Source: Eucriotettix oculatus (taxonomy: Eukaryota > Arthropoda > Insecta > Orthoptera > Tetrigidae). From it: a stretch of 64,000 bases of DNA. The notes beneath the pieces were generated by a model, which saw only the letters and a program-made list of their open reading frames with translations, did no database searches and had not been told where the DNA came from. Below, one piece after another: positions 63,376-64,000 of this stretch. The position numbers were made by a program, and so were the translations under genes. Location of the stretch: NCBI GenBank assembly GCA_034510155.1, contig CM067378.1, positions 117,714,010 to 117,778,009 on the forward strand, in the 5' to 3' direction. Positions within the stretch are counted from its first letter, which is position 1. Every line of letters begins with the position of its first letter.

Positions 63376-64000
63376 TTCGCGGAGTTTTCAGGATTGGTGT
63401 CACGTCCGCAAGATCCAGTTCTCGAGTTGATCCTTGGAGCCTGCAATCTTGGCAAGACTCGACGACCAATTAAAAAGCACCAGGAAGCCATATTAGTTTT
63501 ATAAATCAAGATAAACTTTGTGCGCGCGCGGCAGGATAATTATTTCAAGTCACGCTCCCATTGTCCTCTTAATCCTTCTCTCCTCCATCATCTTACTGTC
63601 TGTCGAATCAACTACCATTTTCACACCTGATTTAACGGTGATAAATACGAAGTAGAGTGGGGAAAGGATCGCAATCGTGGAAAGCATTCCTTAGTCCTTG
63701 TCTACAGAACCCGATTCTCTCCCCCATTTTCCGATTTTCCCCGTGAAGATTTGATTTTGGACTGGTCAACAACGGCGGACCCAAGTCAAACCGAATTAGA
63801 TTGGGACTTTTTACTCGACGAGCGGCAGGTTTTTCAGCCAAAATTGGAAAAAGGGAAACCTTTTAAGATGATAATATTTTGATGGTGGCAAAAATCGCCA
63901 TCTGATTTCTGGTTTCGAAGCTCCGCAGGTCATTTTTTTTTAAATTAATTTCTCTATTTTTAGCCTGCTTTCTTGTTTCCTATAGCAGGCCTTAATTACA
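63376..64000. other. No recognisable gene
   Basis: Unique-looking to the window edge. Frames 63236-63469 and 63632-63841 (minus) are unrecognised. Confidence 0.45.

Overview
This is eukaryotic, intergenic-looking DNA from an animal, most likely an arthropod and perhaps an insect. I base that on three things: the type of non-LTR retrotransposon reverse transcriptase fragments present, tRNA-derived SINEs, and abundant dinucleotide and trinucleotide microsatellites. The DNA is AT-rich with scattered CpG-rich islands that are not depleted of CpG. No open reading frame in the window is a convincing host gene. The longest (153 codons) runs through a TG microsatellite. No bacterial operon, CRISPR array, rRNA or intact tRNA gene is visible. 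Everything that can be identified is mobile-element debris, satellites or short structured repeats.

Layout. 1-10 kb: RTE-type LINE ends, an 85-105 bp satellite (2.6-3.4 kb), a 277 bp tandem duplication and pieces of a 532 bp A-tailed element. 10-25 kb: several RTE-type reverse transcriptase remnants (11.7-12.7 and 22.2-24.9 kb), a second kind of LINE reverse transcriptase on the minus strand (21.05-21.53 kb), and two full-length, oppositely oriented copies of the 532 bp element (14.2 and 20.4 kb). 25-32 kb: a pair of complementary CT/AG microsatellites, a 3.2 kb foldback structure with roughly 370 bp arms, and a SINE with a 12 bp target-site duplication. 32-39 kb: minisatellites, including a 21 bp unit open in several frames and a near-perfect 139 bp triplication, plus LTR-like repeats. 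40-50.4 kb: the densest cluster of hammerhead-ribozyme-like motifs, as foldbacks and as a 154 bp tandem array, with a 43 bp satellite at 45.1-45.8 kb. 50.9-57.7 kb: a tandem array made from an RTE 3' end, a third LINE reverse transcriptase fragment, and further dispersed repeats. 58-64 kb: a foldback with head-to-head hammerhead-like motifs, a 17-base match to a tRNA-Lys primer-binding site, and two tandem arrays, one made from the 3' end of the 532 bp element.

The most interesting recurring signal is a motif of the form CUGANGA(n) - stem II - GAAACGUH. It occurs about twenty times on both strands with differing but paired stem II sequences. It usually sits inside short inverted repeats that would act as an extended stem I, and once in a tandem array with about 154 bp spacing. 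That is the architecture expected of type I hammerhead ribozymes carried by Penelope-like elements or small non-autonomous animal retrozymes. Most copies have one extra nucleotide after CUGANGA compared with the canonical core, so self-cleavage is a hypothesis. A second theme is that two unrelated A- or CAA-tailed families both occur as head-to-tail arrays of their 3' ends only.
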